From NCBI GenBank assembly GCA_916613615.1, contig OU744725.1:10460708-10524707 (forward strand): 64,000 nucleotides of DNA, written 5' to 3'. The position numbers were made by a program, and so were the translations under genes. The notes beneath the pieces are model-generated. The model was not told where the DNA came from, did not search any database, and saw nothing but the letters and a program-made list of their open reading frames with translations. Shown here piece after piece: positions 33,817 to 45,245 of the stretch (position 1 is its first letter; each line of letters starts with the position of its first letter). Origin of the DNA: Steromphala cineraria. Lineage: Eukaryota > Mollusca > Gastropoda > Trochida > Trochidae.

Positions 33817-36166
33817 CTACCCCACGGTTCCTCCGCTATGCAACAGACAGCTCAACTGAACCAAAGGAAATTTATATTTCAGATACAAAAGAAATGGCAA
33901 TTAAATATATTGATATGTTAACACGAGCAGTTTATATTCCTTTAACGTTAATTTTTTTTAGGTTTTATGGTATTTTTAAAATGAAAACAACCGAATGGCG
34001 ATACGAGATTCTCATCCGTTTTTATATCTATTTGGCCAACAATTATGAATATAGATATCAGTCAACGTGAATTTCACGTGAATACATATATACAATAGAT
34101 ATTTATTGCTTACCGAATGACAGGGCTCACCTGTAAAGACAAATGTACAATATGTACAAAATGTACAAATGATAAGTATTCACCTTTGATTAAAACCCAG
34201 TTTAACTTAAAACTCTTCTTAACACTGGAAATATTCAATAAATTTGTCTGCCGTTTAAATACGATTTAACTTAGTTTTAACTAAGCCGTCATAGTAAGGA
34301 TGGATACTTTATGTGTTTAATGTAGAGTATGTTACGATGTAAAGGTACATAATGTCAACGCAATAACATATAAACGAGTTTGGACACTAAACACACTTCA
34401 AAAGGTTGCCCGTGCTTGAATAGACAGGGCTTCACAGTGCATTGTAGGCTTATATGATGTCTCTCAGGCAATAACATTTCTAAAAATCGATTTACTTATT
34501 AAATTTAAAAAGGAGCCTCAGACAAATGGATATTTCAGATGTAGTTCACTGCAGATCTAGACTTGCTTTTATCGAGGTTTTGTTAGTTCAAAATTATATT
34601 AACTACAGTCTGATTGTAAGACTAATTGCATTGGTAAACGATAGTATATCAATCTAAATAAATTGACATCGACAGGTATTATATTTTGTCATACTGTTGA
34701 TCTAAATTTATTAATAGAGGATATCTGTCTTTTCTTGGCTTTTTCACGAGTGACGCAGTCACAAGTGATAATATGTAGCTTTTCTTCCTCACGAGATATG
34801 ATAAACATTTTAAACTTAAACTACAGAGGAAAGAAAGAAGGATACAAACAATTTTACTTTTAGAACACATGTATACATTACCAAATGGTCAACTACTGCT
34901 ATCACCTCACTGCCTGAAAGGGCTTGATTGTTTTCTAAAAGCACCATGAGATCACTAGAATGTGAACTCACTAGTTGCACAGTTGCAGGTCGGACATCCT
35001 CGAGAGTCGGGGGCGAAGAGCTGGAGGCCGCTGTGACCGCAGGTTTTACTTCCGCAGTGAACGGCTGGACAGTCAACTGGCAAAATATGGGTATTGGTGT
35101 GTTGGTAAATAACGACGTCAATTGCTGATTGGGAAATATTTCAGCCATTAGCAGTCTTGTGAATAATGATAGCAGTCGGATCATAATCGACCTAGTTAAT
35201 GAATATTAATTCTTTAACTCTATCAATCGGTTAGTGTATGATATGTGTTATTAGTAATAGTATTTACTCTTTAGTAAGTGGTTGATACTTAATCATATGT
35301 TACCATGATATTTATTTATGATTTAATGCTTTGTATGTATAATACGTTTTACGCTATGGTTTATGATGTAATGTATATCATATCTTATGAGTTAAACAAT
35401 ATGTATGTTTTAGTAAGTGTATATGTATTATCAGTAAGTACGATATAATGCATCACAAAGTTAATGTATATCCAATATATATATGTGAGCGGCAATAGTG
35501 ATAATCCGGCAATAGCGTTTCATATACGTTCATATATATGATAACAGATGTAAGTGTGTGATATGTGTTGTCAGTTAGTATGATAAGAATATTTATTTCT
35601 ACATTAGTGTATATGTTATTTAAGTTAGTATGATATGTATCATCAGTTTGTGTATTTTAAGTAAGTTTGATGTATATATATTTCAGGAAATGAAATGTAT
35701 ACTCACGCACGCACCTTGCACCACAGGTGAAGGGACAGCACCTCTCCCCGCTAGCACACTGATTGAATATTGGACACTTGTCCTGGTGGGCACATGCTAG
35801 AGGCCCATGGTACATCTCTCGTGGACACGACCCTGATTATAAGAGAGTTGTATGTGTCTATTTCATTTTCTAGGTCTGATAAAGTTTGGAGATGTATTTC
35901 ATAATTATGTTCCACCATAATCGAAATGTACAATAAAAACAATTTTGAATTTGACATTAGCCTTGATGGAGTGAGGTCGCATTGTTAAATTCGTTGTCGG
36001 TAATACTCTATTTCTAGTGTATGTACTTGAAGAAACTCATTTTGTTCAAATCCTTTATCCAGAATGTATAATTATGGTTGCATAAAATATACTGCCTGCA
36101 TGGCTTCTCACCTGATGCTGTGTAGACAAGGCCATCTACCGTGACAGCCAACAGAAGCGTGTTCAT
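33817..36166 (-). CDS. Secreted WAP + antistasin-like protein, gene B
   Basis: Exons 36166-36112 (signal peptide), 35832-35707 (WAP), 35076-34972 (antistasin-like), 34130-34114 (micro-exon), 33855-33817 (end, TAG). Same phases and near-identical splice sites to gene A; 342 nt, 113 aa. The leader MNTLLLAVTVDGLVYTAS has an Asp and a Tyr in its core, so secretion is weaker in prediction than for A and C. WAP cysteines are all eight present (SCPREMYHGPLACA ... GERCCPFTCGARC). The antistasin part reads DCPAVHCGSKTC ... APDSRGCPTCNC. The micro-exon (EPCHS) and last exon (LSCLLH) add two Cys. A and B are the closest pair of the three. A MITE lies in the intron at 34649-34712. Confidence 0.86.
34649..34712. 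mobile_element. Copy of the 93-bp MITE, in a gene B intron
   Basis: ATCAATCTAAATAAATTGAC at the left and CTGTTGATCTAAATTTATT at the right match the ends of 11076-11168; shortened and diverged. Confidence 0.55.
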
Positions 36167-36232
36167 GCTGGAGAAATCTTGGAGAATAGTGAACCTTTGC
36201 AAAGTGTCGTTATCTGGATGGCATATGTTGCT

Positions 36233-36242
36233 TCTTATCTTT
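36233..36242 (-). promoter_or_regulatory. GATA-type promoter box of gene B
   Basis: Minus-strand AAAGATAAGA about 67 bp upstream of the ATG, followed as in gene A by AACATATG and GATAAC. Confidence 0.55.
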
Positions 36243-36619
36243 GACTTGATTATGTAAAGTGCCAAGGTCAATTTAGTGCGATAATTTTTAAAGCGGTGTA
36301 TTGTTTGTGATATGAAATTGAAAATAATGTATATATAATTATAGTTTTAAAACAAAATACTAAAAGATGAAAGAAATCTTCAAACTTTGTGAAGAGCAAT
36401 TCGAAAAATTATGCTTCTCAGAATTACCTACTTGAGGACACATTATGGGTTGCTATTTTTAAGTTTCTAGGAGATGTTTTCCATGTAAATCAAATAACAT
36501 TAACGTATCATGATTACTAGCTTATATTTGATCAAATACATGAAAGTCTAACCTTTGGATTTTTTATTGGAATTCGCGGTATTTTATCAAATGAATTACA
36601 TGTTGACAGTTGGTCAAGA

Positions 36620-36690
36620 TCATTTAACTCTATAATGATAAATCATCGAAGAACTATCTGGTGTTGAAACTAATAATCAATAATAATCAA
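36620..36690 (-). repeat. Vestigial second copy of the WAP-gene 3' flank
   Basis: ATCGAAGAACTATCTGGTGT here matches gene A's downstream flank (about 26262) and, less well, gene C's own 3' flank at about 36990. Gene C already has its flank at 36.99 kb, so this extra block looks like the remains of a lost copy or a local duplication. Confidence 0.45.
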
Positions 36691-37113
36691 TGTCACAATA
36701 ATGCTAAACCTCATCGAATCATCATTATTATAGATGTTAGGTATTTATAGAACATGTTATTGTTCATCTTATCCTCTTTCTCAAAAAGTATATCCTCGAA
36801 ATATGGCCAATATCTGTACTCTATCCAAACTGATCAAATAATACGTGACCGTCTGAAGTAACACTACCACTGTATTTTCAACTTTGTGCTTTTAAATCAG
36901 GTATGATGTGCTACCTCTTTTTACAAAAATAAACACTAGTGTATTGTATTATTTTGAATCATCCTTGTCATTCTGAAATTTCAAATTGAATATCATCGAA
37001 TAACTTTCTGGCTTTGAAACATATCATCAATGATAAGCAAATTCATAGATTGACATCTTTTATTTCGTTTCCCTCTTCCTTCTTTCTCACATTCACATAT
37101 CACATCGAAGAGT

Positions 37114-40100
37114 CTAGCCCACATGCAGGAGACAGCTCAGCTGAAAAGAGAATTTGAAATTACATTTCAAATGAAAAGTGTCGTTGGATATCTAAAAGGT
37201 ACAAGTCATAGGCCTACTCCTTTCACAAAGGTGACTTTTGGGTTGGTGTATAGTTTTAATCAAATCTTCCGACCAAATTATTATATGTGTGTATATCATT
37301 AAAAGGTTATGAATAAAAGTAACGATGAATAATTAATCAATAAACAATAACAAGCAACAGAAACGTTACCATACAAAATACGAGATATTTCAATACACGA
37401 GTAATCAATACGATTGACAGTTTTAGAAGACAACTTAACTAACTTTACTTTAAAACAATATCTAAAACACGTGCATTTTAACCCAATTATAACAACCTTA
37501 CCTAAACTATATACGTGTAGAACAGTTAAAGGGGGTCTCCAACTTCTAATTTTTAACTTCCAGTGTTCTTTTAGCGAGGCCCTCTCCGACCCTCTCGGGG
37601 CCTCGCTAATAAAACACTGGAAGTTAAAGAAGTTACTATAAAGAATGATCTTTCTCTAACTATGAAGAGAGGAGTTATAACTTGCATACCAAAGGCAAAC
37701 AAAGATAGAACTAGATTAAAAAACTGGAGACCAATTACTCTTTTGAACGCAGTTTACAAAATAAAAAGTACTTGTATAGCAAATCGTTTAAAAAAAACTT
37801 TGGACACACTTATTCATGGGAATCAAACCGATTTCATCCCAGGTAGAACTATTAGTGAAAACACAAGACTATTATATGATATCATGTTTGAAACATACTT
37901 ATTTTAATTGACTTTGAAAAAGCCTTTGATACAGTCTCCAAAGATTTTATTAACATAGTTCTGAATAAATTTGGTTTTGGTCCACAAATAATACAATGGA
38001 TAAATTCTCTTACATATCAAACAACCTCTTGTGTGATACAAAATGGGTATTTGTCTGAATTTTTTAATAATGAAAGGGGCTGTAGACAAGGTGACCCTTT
38101 GTCACCCTACCTTTTCCTCTTTGTAGCTGAAATCCTAGGTTGTATGATAAGAAAGAATGATAAGATTAAAGGTATAGTTATTGACGACGAAGAATATAAA
38201 TTAGGTCAATATGCAGATGATACAGAATTATTCCTAGATGGTACTGAAGACAGCTTATATGAAGCTATTGAAACTCTCAATTTATTTTATAAGATGTCAG
38301 GTCTAAAAATGAATATGGATAAGACTAAAGCAATTTGGATTGGCTCAATGGCAGGCAATGTAAACACCTTATGTTCTGATTTGCAAATTGAATGATATAA
38401 TGGATAATTTGAGGTTCTAGGAATTACATTTACTCCAACTCTTGAGGATTTATGGGTAATCAACACAAGAAAGAGACTAGAAGAAATAAATAGATTATTA
38501 GCAGTATGGAGAAAAGGAAATCTAACTTTGATTGGAAAGATCACTGTCATCAAGACCCTAGCCCTTTCTAAACTTGTACATATTTTCAGTTCATTACCTA
38601 ATCCCCCAGATGACTTTATCAAAACTCATGAAAAATCCTTTTTTAAGTTTATTTGGAATGATAAAAAGGACAAGATAAAAAGAAGTACTCTTAAAAGATT
38701 AAAGACAAAAGGGGGTTGGGATATGGTGGATATAAAAACATTCATTGAAGCTCTAAAATTATCTTGTCTAAGACTCTATGATAAAAGATCATCAAATAGT
38801 AACCCCGGTAATATACCATATCATGATATTTTTTATTATATATATATATATATATATATATTATATTATTTACTTCATATTATCCCCAATTGTTGGAAGG
38901 ATGTTATCAATTGTACAAGAAACATTCCGATTTATAATTTATACACTAGTATTTACCAAAGAAATATTATGAAATGTACAAAAGGTTCAAAAATCTTTTA
39001 TAATAGGTTGATTAACAATGATGAAAACATTGAAATTTGCAAAAAGTGGGAATCTATTTTTGATGATTATCAATTAGACTGGGAAAATATTTTCAGTTCT
39101 TATAGACATAGATTGAAAGATGTGAAACTGATAGATTTTCAATATAGATTCCTGCATGTTTACACTAAAAGAGAATTGTTAATAATGAAGCTGGCTGATA
39201 AGGATATTTGTAGTTTTTGTAAAGGTTGAATCTGAAAGCCTCTGTCATGTTTATTGGGAATGTTGTGTAACAAAACAATTTTGGAATGATCTGGAGCTAT
39301 GGTCAAATGATAATTTACATCATAAAATAACATTTTCAAAGTATTCAATCTGGTTTGTTACTTTTGATAATAATATTTTGATCAATCAAATTGTTTTAAC
39401 GGCAAAGAAATATATACATTTATGTAATATTAAGAATTTGCTATTAAATTTTAGCAACTATTTGAATATCTTAAAGGACATTTACCATGTTGAAAAATTT
39501 ATTTTCAAAAGAAATGATGAAATGTATAAATTTAACAACAAATGGAAAACTCTAGTGAACAAATTTGATAAATAACATCCTCCATAGCTCCATGCTCATG
39601 ATTTTTATACTACAGTTATATTATGTTATACCATTTTTGTATATCTTACTTTATTGTATTGTATATCTTACTTTATTGTATTGTAACTTAACATTATATC
39701 ATGACGATGCATCATATTTGTCTGTACGATCTTACCATTGGGAACAAATAAAAAATAAATAAAATAAAATTTAAAAAAAACACTGGAAGTTAAAAATTAG
39801 AAGTTGGAGACCCCCTTTAAAATGGCCTTTTGTCATCGTTTTCTGTCGTCGTATTTAACTTATGAAGCGTTGACTAATGATTTTCAAGATGGTTGTTTTT
39901 GTCGATAGCATCTCTTGAAATAAGAATTTTACATTTCATAATCGTAAATCTTTCATTCCGAAAATATTGTCCCAAAGACACGTTTTGGATGAGCCTTTGC
40001 ATAACCCCAAATGTCCTTGCATAGACATAAGAAGGAATCATACTCTGATAAAATTGTATGTGTCTTTGCAATACACATGCCTATCACATGAACATTTAGT

Positions 40101-42259
40101 CGTCTTCCTCGTTATAGTACTCCGTGTTGACTTTGTTACTGATGTTTCCACGTTTACTTTATCCGTGAGTGTAGATATAAATTGAAATCAGTTTATATAT
40201 CTCTGATAAATATGAATATTAAACATATACATATCGTGAGAATTACTTACCGAGTTACAAGGTGCATCTGTAAAGACAAAGAAAATATGTTTAGAATTAT
40301 ACAGTTTAATATGACATTGCTTTTATTTTCAAAAATAAATTAAATGAAACTTCCACTCAGTGAAGGCATGTAATAACACGAGTATGTAAAGAGGATTACT
40401 GAGGGGGAAACGACGGTAATAACCCATTCGGCTCGTTAGATCAACCTAGACCCTTGAGGTGATACCTTCATCATCTTACAGCTGGTAACGAAGAAACAGT
40501 TAACCAAGCATAAAACCCACACCATTCAATCCATTCAATCTTTATTCAATACTCAGAGGCCTCAGGCCTATAGTACATTGTATAGTATTACATAGTTCAA
40601 TATACATATAAATCTGTTTTACACAAAAAGCATAATGAAATGTGATTCAGTGTTACTACTGTCTCCTGATTTTAATTGCGTGGTATAAAAACATTGCAAG
40701 ATTTTGTATTTCTACCAATTTTTTACAGTTTAATAAGTACGATAATTTATCTTTAGATGGATGGACATAATAGAAGTCTTTAAGGTATTTTTTACGTAGT
40801 TCATTGTAAAAAGGACACATGGACGAGTAATGTTGACACGCTGCTTCCACCATAATTTCAGCAAATGCACTCCATGATTTTACATTGAATGTACACAACT
40901 GTCTTGAATAGTGAAATCTTCAGCTACACAAGATAAGATAAAAGTTCCGTTACAAAATTAATGTAAGCTGAAATCTCCATGTTAGTCCCACTTTTGATAT
41001 TATCTCACAGCAATCGCATGACCTGTTTAAGTCTTGGCAAATCATGTAGAGATCTCAAATTAGGAAAGAAACTGTAGTAAACTCACTGGCACTACACGTG
41101 CAGGTCTGACAGCCGTGCGAGTCTCTAGCGAAGCCGTGTTGACAGTGAGTGTTGCCGCAGTGCACTACCTTGCAGCTGCCTGTGGACATTGAACATAAAC
41201 AGATTTGTGATTAATCATGGGAATGTTTTACCCTTATGTGATGATTTATTCAGAACTTAATGTGCCGTCAGGTGAGGAAGGTTACAAAATTATGCAGCAT
41301 GCTCAATCTGTTCGATTACCCATGTGTACCAAGATACCGTGTTAAATTTATACTACCATTGCTCATATCATAGCCCCAAGTGACCGATGAACTAACTCAC
41401 TATATTGAGCCAAATCGCACAGCTTTTATTGGAACATTAACGAGTTTTAATTTGTGGGTGAAATTCATACTTATCATATATAAACTAACATCTTCAATGC
41501 TCAAAAAATACTTAGAACCGAAGTTGACATATATTCCCCCCAAAAAGGGCTAAACAGCACGGCTTATATTAGCCTGTGACCTGTGACTGGAACTTATAAC
41601 CCCTACTCACGTATGCAGGTATCTCCACAGGTACGACGACAGCAGAGTTCCCCGTCCCCACACTGGGAGTCCCCGAAGCACTTGGGCTGGTACATGCATC
41701 CATAAGCCACGTTGGGCTCAGGGGGACAATACCCTGACGGAACACGAGGCGTGTTAATAAAGATTCTTAATAATTTTAAAAGAAAAACTCTAAAATCCCT
41801 ATGTGCACACTCAGCTAAACGTGACACCTTGGAGTTTATTTATTGACATTCATATATAATAGAGTTGATTTGTTTGATAGGCTATATTACTTTTATTTAT
41901 GTTAATAGGACATGTGACGTTACCATCGGCATATCATAAAGCTGTTGCTATTTTTTCAATGACAGTTGTTAGTGTGGTATGTTTGTCTTTTTCAACTGTA
42001 TTTAAGAGATTTTATTGAAATGTATATGAGATGTAATGGTACTTAATTACCATTTATATCCAGATAACATTGTGACTCTTATCATGTAAATTGTGCATGA
42101 TTTATCTTTAATGGCAACCGTTTCTGATGTTCCCGATAACAATCTTTAGATATGGTAACATTAGGGTTGAAAGTTACAAATGATATGACAGTACATCCAC
42201 TCACCCGACACTGCCAAAATAACTCCAGCCAAAGTGAGGCCTATGAAAATGACATTCAT
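37114..42259 (-). CDS. Secreted WAP + antistasin-like protein, gene C
   Basis: Exons 42259-42205 (signal peptide), 41733-41611 (WAP), 41179-41087 (antistasin-like), 40267-40251 (micro-exon), 37140-37114 (end, TAG); 315 nt, 104 aa. Phases are the same as in A and B. The leader MNVIFIGLTLAGVILAVS is a strong signal peptide. The WAP part, GYCPPEPNVAYGCM ... GELCCRRTCGDTC, keeps eight Cys. The antistasin part, SCKVVHCGNTHCQHGFARDS then HGCQTCTC, is shorter than in A and B by four codons and closer to textbook antistasin. The last intron (3.1 kb) contains a MITE with a LINE inserted in it. AATAAA on the minus strand at about 37064-37059 lies ~50 nt after the stop. C is the most diverged of the three and is first in transcriptional order. 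Confidence 0.86.
37526..39820. mobile_element. Hairpin MITE split by a LINE insertion
   Basis: The outer ends TTAAAGGGGGTCTCCAACTT and its complement (39801-39820) pair. Without the LINE, the MITE is ~129 bp and almost wholly self-complementary, including TTAGCGAGGCCC with GGGGCCTCGCTAA. A relative of the ends is at 42753-42974. Confidence 0.85.
37629..39776 (+). pseudogene. 5'-truncated Tx1/L1-like LINE, dead copy
   Basis: Inserted with an 18-bp target duplication (37611-37628 and 39777-39794) and an A-rich 3' tail, the mark of target-primed reverse transcription. Only the part from early reverse transcriptase onward is kept: CIPKANKDRTRLKNWRPITL, then after a frame break DFEKAFDTV, GCRQGDPLSPYLFLF and QYADDTELFLDG, then a stop at 38393, and the thumb and C-terminal part (38528-39229, 39230-39575). 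A (TA)n tract at about 38836-38862 has grown inside the reading frame. At least three breaks make it inactive. It lies in the last intron of gene C. Confidence 0.85.
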
Positions 42260-42321
42260 CTTGGAACTGTCTTGTAGAATACTGGCCAAGGTAACCTGTA
42301 TATCTGGATAGCCTAGTTGCC

Positions 42322-42331
42322 TGCTTATCTT
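42322..42331 (-). promoter_or_regulatory. GATA-type promoter box of gene C
   Basis: Minus-strand AAGATAAGCA 63 bp upstream of the ATG, followed by a second GATA core (CCAGATATA) as in the paralogues. Confidence 0.55.
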
Positions 42332-42752
42332 TATGTGGGCTATATCGTGTAGTATGTAACAGTTCAGGGTCACCTGTTAGCATTCAGCATTACGTTTAAA
42401 TTAGCTTTTATATAATCTATATTCAATTAAAGTGTTTTATGTCTGAGACCTCCAACTGCACCAGAAACAAGATATGTACCTTAACTTTTGAATAAATGTT
42501 ATTAAATATGGTATTAAATGTAATATAACATAGGATAACTTTTTAATTTTTTTGACATGCACACATTTCAAGCACGTACTTCTTCATGGTTATTATGTTT
42601 CGGATGTACTGTTATTCCATACTCTCACCACACAGGCAGCACAAGTCACGGGATCTCAACCTATGTTGAATAAGAAATCCCGGCTAGAAAAGGAGAAGGC
42701 TGATTTAAAGGTTAGTGACCATTTTGAAAACCATGCGGTACTTTCCTTATGT

Positions 42753-42974
42753 TCAAAGGGGGTCTGCAACCTATATTTTTAACTTCCAGTGTTATATTAG
42801 CAGGGCCCCGAAAGAGTCGTAAATACTCGATAGGGACGAAATCGTTTGGTTGCGAACCGCTTACAACTGACAGCGGGTACCAAGTTTGTGTCATGTGACC
42901 CCCCTCACCCGTCTGGATGCTCTTGTTAACGATGGTCAATGAGGTTTCACGAGCCCGGTTGTTGATCCCCTTTA
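42753..42974. mobile_element. 222-bp MITE related to the split hairpin MITE
   Basis: The left end CAAAGGGGGTCTGCAACC and TTTTTAACTTCCAGTGTTA match the left arm of 37526-37570. The right end GGTTGTTGATCCCCTTTAA is a diverged partner. The middle differs, so it is a relative rather than a copy. Confidence 0.65.
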
Positions 42975-42979
42975 AGGAA

Positions 42980-44715
42980 AACTAGAATTTATCAATTATG
43001 CGCTTTATACTTTGAGGGTTCTTGACAGAACATGGTTACGTAACTTTGACAAAATCGTGGCATAGGCTCCTTTAACAACAGGCATTCCTTCATGCAAGAA
43101 GTGGTTTTATTGGCTGTAAATTTCCAGACAGGTTTTGTTTATGGTGCAACAAAGGTTAGATCGGGATTTCATTACTTTTGCTACCTATTTCGGGAAATCA
43201 TATGTCTATTCAACTCTATAGCAATTAAGAGAAGTACACATAGCGACGTGGAAGAACATCCTTTGAGGAACTAAATGGTAACATTTGTCAAAGTTGTACG
43301 TGGTTAATTGTCCCAGATTGTTAAAATTGTAGATGTATGTTATACATTCAATACAAATTTGTCTTATATATGTAGGGTCTCATCAATTGAACAAATCAAC
43401 CAGAAATAAAACTTACCTGAATTTAGATTCTACAATAAAAATCAGTTTCGGGAGTAGTGTGACTAAAATGTGTCTGTATGCTTTACACCTAAGAGCAACG
43501 CTTGTAAGGATATTCTCTTGAGGAATAAAGTAAAAAAAGAAGATACTTTATAGCATTAAAACCATAAATTCGAATTTAAATGCAAGACAAATTTTTGAAT
43601 TTCAAAAACATTAATTTTTACTTCATCGGGTTTTTTCCCGAAATGTGTCCGTTGTTTGTAAAATGTTACCATAACAACAATTGTACGTGAATCGCAGAAA
43701 TTCTGTTACTCATAAAGTCACCCAGGGAATGATTTTGTCACCAGTATACATCATCTCTGGAGCTATCAGGTAAACTAGCACTCTGTTCATACAGCTAGTT
43801 TCCCTGTCATTTGTTCAGGAATATTTCATAAATTACTTACAATCAAGAGAAAACTTAATGATCAATGTCATGCATTACGAGTACAAATAAAATTTAATGT
43901 TATGGCGAGTGCTTTTTTACAGTTAACGTATTTTTTACTTTGGTAATTATTTATATATGTCATAATGATATACACATTTCAGCTTACACAACGTCTTTCA
44001 AATTAAATGAAGTACGAGTGCAAGCTATTAACTAATGATATGTCTTTTATTTATTAAAGACTTACAATATCAAAATTTCATGTTGTTGAGATCCTTGCTC
44101 AATAGAATATGTCGAAGCTTGATAATCATTAAAACTCTCTTCAATGTAAACACTAAATTGTCCAGTTTTACTGAACATTTTTGTTGACCTACTGTCTCTT
44201 AACAACTACAGCTTTTAGGGTATGTAGTATGAAAAGAGCAACAACATTATCTCCCGATCATGATGTTGATGATAATAATGATGATTGTTTTAGGACATCA
44301 TGCTATGCGATAATCACATAGGGCTTTTCGGACCTGAAGAGCTCAAATACCGTTAGTATGGGTTAACGTATAGCTTTTTTTGTCCATTGCAGTCTTTAAA
44401 GACGATATACATTATTGGGGGTGCTCATAAATGTCTACTACAAGGCTTATTTTAAAAAAACGTTATATTAACATCGCCTCAATTACATTAATGATTTAAG
44501 AAATAATTAAAGACTAATCTTTCTGTAATTTTGTAATTTTCAATGTGAGGAAATCACAAGTGTTGATGTGTGTTGTGTCTCTATTGTGGGAGAAATTCGG
44601 TATACCATTGGAAAGAAGATACAAAAATACAAAAATCGTTTTAGATGATTTTTATTGAAAAAAATAACAGGTTAATTAACATACAAATCGAAAAGAAGTG
44701 AACAGTGGTCTCTAC
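42980..44715. other. AT-rich stretch without a supported gene
   Basis: No recognised coding or repeat structure on either strand. Confidence 0.4.
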
Positions 44716-44720
44716 TAAAC

Positions 44721-45245
44721 ATGCTTAAGAGAACATATTCACATCGTCACAATAAACAGTTTATTCCAATCTGGATGCTCATAACATGGCACGGAGGCGT
44801 ATCCTTGCATTGTGGACGTTACTTATCTTCATGTAGGCAAATATCAACGACTCTTCTCCCCTTACAACATTTCTGTTTGAGTAAAGCCATGTTAGTTTGT
44901 TCCAATACAGAAAATGAATGTACACCATTTTCAGTACAAACAAAATTAAAATATGTTTTTAAAATGACGCTGATGATGGACATGAATGAACATGATGCAT
45001 ATCATGTCCATAATTTGCAATTTCTAAAAATTACCAGAGCTTTTTGTACATTTTGCCCACACGGAGACTGCATGCTCACTCGATATATCCAAGGAGGGGG
45101 TAGGCTCCTCGACCTATTTGTGAATACCGAGTCATCCGGGCCTCACTGGGAAGCTGAAATATATTTAGCTATTAGATTCAATCAATGGCTGGATGATTTT
45201 ATGAACGCTTTTACTAATGAAAACGATAATACCACGTACGATTAA
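44721..45245 (+). CDS. Unrecognised 174-codon open frame
   Basis: The longest single plus-strand open frame outside transposons in this part of the window. It encodes a protein with His/Cys pairs (FCTFCPHGDC) and an acidic C terminus (FNQWLDDFMNAFTNENDN). No family is recognised and no splice partners or promoter were found. It overlaps, antisense, a possible last exon of the minus-strand C2HC gene (45153-45076); at most one of the two is likely to be real. Confidence 0.3.
   Translation: MLKRTYSHRHNKQFIPIWMLITWHGGVSLHCGRYLSSCRQISTTLLPLQHFCLSKAMLVCSNTENECTPFSVQTKLKYVFKMTLMMDMNEHDAYHVHNLQFLKITRAFCTFCPHGDCMLTRYIQGGGRLLDLFVNTESSGPHWEAEIYLAIRFNQWLDDFMNAFTNENDNTTYD

Noticed and set aside
34816..35184. 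Minus-strand 122-codon frame over gene B's antistasin exon
   Set aside because: Wrong frame; the true exon frame gives the Cys pattern shared with genes A and C.
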